DNA of 7,413 nucleotides from QQUD01 sp039029915 (GTDB lineage Bacteria > Chloroflexota > Anaerolineae > Promineifilales > Promineifilaceae): assembly GCA_039029915.1 (NCBI GenBank), contig JBCCFD010000407.1:1-7413 (forward strand), given 5' to 3'. The translations under genes were made by a program, and so were the position numbers. Under the pieces are notes generated by a model. It ran no database searches and was not told where the DNA came from. It saw only the letters and a program-made list of their open reading frames with translations. Positions 4,585 through 7,413 of the stretch are shown here, piece by piece (within the stretch, counting starts at the first letter, position 1; the number at the start of each line of letters is the position of its first letter).

Positions 4585-5463
4585 ATGACATTCTTAACAA
4601 CAGTTCCAGTTCAATCGCCTGTTACGAATCATATCAGCTATTTAAACCGATTTATTGACCATCAACTTGTGCATCTTGATAGGATTGGACAATTTATTCA
4701 ATCTTGTGAGCAGACGCTCACGCTTAAAACGCACAATACCCACTTAGCACAAATTCAAGAGCTTTATCGGCGATTAGACCATGAATTCAAACTGGCAAAA
4801 GAACAATCAAATCAGATGTCTTTTGAAGAACTAATGGGCGATTTGATTCATTTCACGGCCGTTTCCTCTGAGGGATTATTCTCGATTACAGGTACCTTTA
4901 TCCAAACCTGCGAATTCGTTCAAAATCAGACCCAGTTTGTCGAGCACGTTGAAACATTCTACCGTTTAAATTGTTTAAATCAGGCGATATTTTTAGCAGA
5001 GCAAGAGCCATATGTAACCCAGCAAACGGCCGTTTCTTTACTACACTGCTTGCAAAAGCCAAATACCATCAATCGGCCTATTTGCATTCAAATTTCCGGA
5101 ACTGGCGCTCGGCAATCTGTGATTGGCCACGAGGCGATCATTCAAACTGTGTTTAATCTCGTTTTTTGGGTACTGGCTGGCAAAACACCAAACAACCACG
5201 TTTGGGTTGACTCAAATTTAGATGATACGGCCGTTTACCTTCAAATCTGGAATGATTCCTTAACCATCAAACCCGAAAGGCTAGACGCTATAAAAGAAGT
5301 GGGCCGGTTCACATCCATTTATCAAGTCGATGACTTTAACGGCATTCTGCTGCCGCTGACAGCCGCCCAAAAGTTAATCCAAAAATGCCGTGGTGATCTT
5401 TTTATCACCTATTCGAATCCGACGGTGATTGAAATCGTTTTGCCTTTACGGAAAATCAGCTAA
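4585..5463 (+). CDS. Degenerate histidine-kinase-like protein (pseudokinase), hypothetical
   Basis: This 292-residue soluble protein is not recognised by name, but its layout follows a sensor kinase core. Residues 16-75 are predicted helical. MGDLIHFTAVSSEGLFSITG (84-103) aligns with the H-box region, with SITG matching the usual conserved end and Ala92 at the phospho-acceptor His position. Residues 183-198 (EAIIQTVFNLVFWVLA) resemble the N-box with Asn191 kept but the second Asn lost. LQIWNDSLTIKPERL (219-233) lies where DxGxGI should be and lacks its glycines. GILLPLTAAQKLIQKCRGDL (253-272) and VIEIVLPL (281-288) match the G2 box and last strand. No signal peptide or membrane helix is seen. 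Base use and two TAV-coding ACGGCCGT sites plus a third show it belongs to this genome. It is a single gene preceded by a long structured region and convergent with the ThDP enzyme gene, 20 bases away. A non-catalytic scaffold or ligand-binding role is inferred. Confidence 0.7.
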   Translation: MTFLTTVPVQSPVTNHISYLNRFIDHQLVHLDRIGQFIQSCEQTLTLKTHNTHLAQIQELYRRLDHEFKLAKEQSNQMSFEELMGDLIHFTAVSSEGLFSITGTFIQTCEFVQNQTQFVEHVETFYRLNCLNQAIFLAEQEPYVTQQTAVSLLHCLQKPNTINRPICIQISGTGARQSVIGHEAIIQTVFNLVFWVLAGKTPNNHVWVDSNLDDTAVYLQIWNDSLTIKPERLDAIKEVGRFTSIYQVDDFNGILLPLTAAQKLIQKCRGDLFITYSNPTVIEIVLPLRKIS

Positions 5464-5483
5464 GAACTTTTTAGAACCAAAAT

Positions 5484-7091
5484 CTATGGCGACCCGGCCT
5501 GCCCAGCCGCTGTCGGATAACTAATGGGATCAATCATTACTTCAATAATCGCCGGGTGATTGTTCTCAAGAGCATGCTGAACGGCCGTTTCACACTCCCC
5601 CACCTGAGTCACCAAATAGTGATCAATCTCATAACCTTTAGCAATGTCCGCAAAGTTTGGATTAACAAACTCTGTGCCAAAAGGGGCTTCATCCCGTCTA
5701 AGCTGCTTGGCACGAATCAGATCAAGCGCGGCATCGTTCAAGACGATTGAAATCACGCACCGACCGGACTCTGTTAGCAGTCCAAGCTCCCCCAACACCA
5801 TTTGAAATCCCCCATCTCCATGAATACAGACGGTCGGCTCATCAAGAATGAGATTAGCCGCAATCGCAGCTGGTAAGCCAAACCCCATAGCCGACAAGCC
5901 ATTTGAAACCATATATCGATTTGGCGTTTCCGTTTGCCACTGTAAAGCAGTCAAGATTTTATGAGAACCGACATCGGTTGAAATGAGGGTATTCGGTGGC
6001 AATTGACGACGAACGGCCGTTAATGCCTGCTGGGGCAAGATACGGCCGTTTTCAGGCTCTGGATACGTTCGGCTGGCTAATTTTGTACGAAGCTGCCCCA
6101 CTCTGGCCTCTCCCCAACCCTCCGCAGGCAGGCAATCCGCCTCACTTAGCACCTTCAGCGATTCCGAGATGGGTCCAACCAAGTCTAAAACAGACGGCAG
6201 TTTAGGGTCTTCATTCAACCACGAGCTAACCCAAATAAACGGTGCTGAGTGCTGCCAAGGTTTCACTAACTCCACGGGATCAAAGCCCACGCCAATCACG
6301 CAATCTGCTTCATCTAAGAGCTCATAAGCGGGGTCTGTTTGGGTCAGTCCTATTGTGCCTGCAAATAATGGGTGAGAGGTTGGAAAACAGCCTCGGCTTT
6401 TTGGCAAATCGATAACGGGAGCCTGTAGTGACTCAGCCAGCTGGCGCAGCTCACCATACGGCCGTTCTGGTTCTAGGCCCAACCCGGCTACAATGATTGG
6501 TTTTTTGGCCACAGCCAACGCCTGATGGGCTGGCGTGACGTCAGGCAAGGGTGCCGGTCTTTGCACAATTTGGGTAAGCGGCTCAGGTTCAACTTCTAAA
6601 TCGGCAACCTGTCCCGTTAGCCGAATATGGACCGGTCCAGGACGTCCATGCTTGGTAACCAAAACAGCCCGATGGAGCTGGTTTAGCACATCATTTGGCT
6701 CAATAAGCAGCGTTTTTTTTGTAACCGGTTTAAAAATAGCTTCCAAATCAAGCACCTGGTGAGTGTGCCCTTGCTTCATCGCTTCGGGAAAATCAGCCGT
6801 GAAGATGAGAACCGGTGAGCGATCCAGCCAAGCATTAGCAACGCCTGCATATGCATTGGTGGCACCAGGCCCCAAAGTCACTAAGCAGGCACCGATGGTA
6901 CCTGTCAAACGGGCCGTCACTTCGGCCATATACACAGCCGAGCTTTCGTTCCGCACAAGAACAAACTGGATACCGGCTTGACGGAGACCCTCAATCAAGG
7001 GAAGTGAAGCACCGCCGGGCAGCCCAAATACAAATTGAACGCCTTCATCTTTAAGATATTGAGCAATATGATGAGCAACTGTGTTTTTCAT
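5484..7091 (-). CDS. Thiamine-diphosphate enzyme, acetolactate-synthase-like (AlsS-type)
   Basis: This 535-residue protein has the three-domain layout of ThDP decarboxylases and synthases. In the N-terminal pyrimidine-binding domain (1-165) the catalytic Glu is Glu49 in VRNESSA, with LGPGATN at 73-79 and THQVLD at 110-115. In the central domain (about 185-330), GVGFDPVE (267-274) resembles the GYDPIEY of catabolic, FAD-independent AlsS more than the RFDDR of biosynthetic synthases. The pyrophosphate-binding domain (355-520) carries GDGGFQ (425-430) and, 22 residues on, Asn452-Asp453 for the metal. It would condense or cleave 2-oxo acids. Acetolactate formation from pyruvate is the leading guess, but other ThDP lyases of this superfamily are possible. 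No small regulatory subunit gene is next to it. The ATG at 7091 has no clear ribosome binding site and follows a dehydrogenase gene by 26 bases, so translation is probably coupled to that gene. Confidence 0.85.
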   Translation of the reverse strand: MKNTVAHHIAQYLKDEGVQFVFGLPGGASLPLIEGLRQAGIQFVLVRNESSAVYMAEVTARLTGTIGACLVTLGPGATNAYAGVANAWLDRSPVLIFTADFPEAMKQGHTHQVLDLEAIFKPVTKKTLLIEPNDVLNQLHRAVLVTKHGRPGPVHIRLTGQVADLEVEPEPLTQIVQRPAPLPDVTPAHQALAVAKKPIIVAGLGLEPERPYGELRQLAESLQAPVIDLPKSRGCFPTSHPLFAGTIGLTQTDPAYELLDEADCVIGVGFDPVELVKPWQHSAPFIWVSSWLNEDPKLPSVLDLVGPISESLKVLSEADCLPAEGWGEARVGQLRTKLASRTYPEPENGRILPQQALTAVRRQLPPNTLISTDVGSHKILTALQWQTETPNRYMVSNGLSAMGFGLPAAIAANLILDEPTVCIHGDGGFQMVLGELGLLTESGRCVISIVLNDAALDLIRAKQLRRDEAPFGTEFVNPNFADIAKGYEIDHYLVTQVGECETAVQHALENNHPAIIEVMIDPISYPTAAGQAGSP

Positions 7092-7117
7092 GGCTGATCG
7101 TTTGAACGGAAAATGGG

Positions 7118-7413
7118 CTAAACCGCTCGCGTCATGCCTCCATCAACGCGAATATTTTGCCCTGTGATGTATTGGGCTCCGTCTGAGAGAAGGAAAACGG
7201 CCGTTTCTGCAATTTCATTCACAGTGCCATACCGACCCATTGGGATACGGTTTTTAAAGATTTCTTTTTCAGGCAAGCTATCAATAAATCCCGGCAAAAT
7301 ATTGTTCATGCGCACATTTTGTGCAGCATATTCATCTGAAAAGAGCTTGGTAAAGGCCGCCAAACTCGAGCGAAAGGCACCAGAGGTTGGGAAGTTCTTA
7401 TCCGGTTCAAACG
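7118..7413 (-). CDS. Short-chain dehydrogenase/reductase with altered catalytic motif, 5' truncated
   Basis: The frame is open through the right edge, so only the C-terminal 97 residues are seen (a family member is usually about 240-260). NVRMNNILPGFIDS is the conserved stretch after the catalytic helix, and RIPMGRYGTVNEIAETAVFLLSD, ITGQNIRVDGG is the usual FabG-like C-terminus. In ordinary members a YxxxK pair precedes the AA of the helix. Here the residues are FRSSL followed by AAFTK, so both Tyr and Lys are absent. I recall a minor SDR subfamily with similar GAFR-type sequences, so this may be a lineage feature and not a mutation. A start at TTG 7363 is not real, because conserved sequence continues upstream of it. 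It is the promoter-proximal partner of the ThDP enzyme gene. Substrate is unknown. Confidence 0.88.
   Translation of the reverse strand, partial: FEPDKNFPTSGAFRSSLAAFTKLFSDEYAAQNVRMNNILPGFIDSLPEKEIFKNRIPMGRYGTVNEIAETAVFLLSDGAQYITGQNIRVDGGMTRAV

Larger units (their letters stand above)
426..7204. repeat. Iterated palindrome ACGGCCGT, 12 copies
   Basis: Exact copies start at 426, 1837, 2043, 2989, 4855, 5026, 5227, 5581, 6013, 6042, 6458 and 7197. Five extend to AACGGCCGTT (2042, 5025, 5580, 6012, 7196) and two to the 12-base AAACGGCCGTTT (5024, 7195). One-mismatch copies are at 731, 698, 1800 and 2286. All exact copies are in coding sequence, on both gene orientations and in more than one frame, though most are read ACG-GCC-GTT (Thr-Ala-Val). 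A given 8-base palindrome is expected about 0.1 times in this length. Confidence 0.85.

Overview
The window reads as a stretch of bacterial chromosome with moderate GC and tightly packed genes. The split methylmalonyl-CoA mutase with its MeaB GTPase and epimerase, the short DgkA with its Gly-Pro-Pro-Leu-Trp tail, and the LiaI/LiaF-like membrane protein together suggest a Chloroflexota (Anaerolineae-like) or Gram-positive-type bacterium. This is inference from remembered family appearance, not a database result.

Layout. Positions 1-2829 (+) form a propionate/methylmalonyl operon: meaB (5' end cut off by the window edge), the catalytic subunit of methylmalonyl-CoA mutase (start overlaps the meaB stop by 8 bases), and methylmalonyl-CoA epimerase. 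The cobalamin-binding subunit is not in view and may lie upstream. Positions 2832-3218 (-) encode a convergent DgkA-type lipid kinase, ending 2 bases from the epimerase stop. A 231-base divergent region (3219-3449) holds a 37-base homopurine tract, an inverted repeat and GTGAC half-sites. Then comes a six-helix membrane protein (3450-3989, +) with a clear rho-independent terminator.

Positions 4055-4584 have no credible gene but are full of symmetry: a roughly 99-bp imperfect palindrome (4148-4246), a TTGAC-T-GTCAA dyad over a possible promoter, and two adjacent 54-base hairpins (4405-4514) whose loops are complementary to each other over 14 base pairs with one bulge. These lie in the putative leader of a protein (4585-5463, +) that looks like a histidine kinase core without its phospho-acceptor His or its DxGxG ATP-binding motif.

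Positions 5484-7413 (-) carry a thiamine-diphosphate enzyme resembling catabolic acetolactate synthase. Just upstream of it in the same transcript direction is the 3' end of a short-chain dehydrogenase in which the usual YxxxK pair is replaced.

Across the window the palindrome ACGGCCGT occurs 12 times, always inside genes and most often read as Thr-Ala-Val. About 0.1 copies would be expected for a random 8-mer, so this looks like a highly iterated palindrome comparable in kind to cyanobacterial HIP1. The strongest candidates for something undescribed are the twin complementary-loop hairpins upstream of the pseudokinase, and this iterated palindrome.
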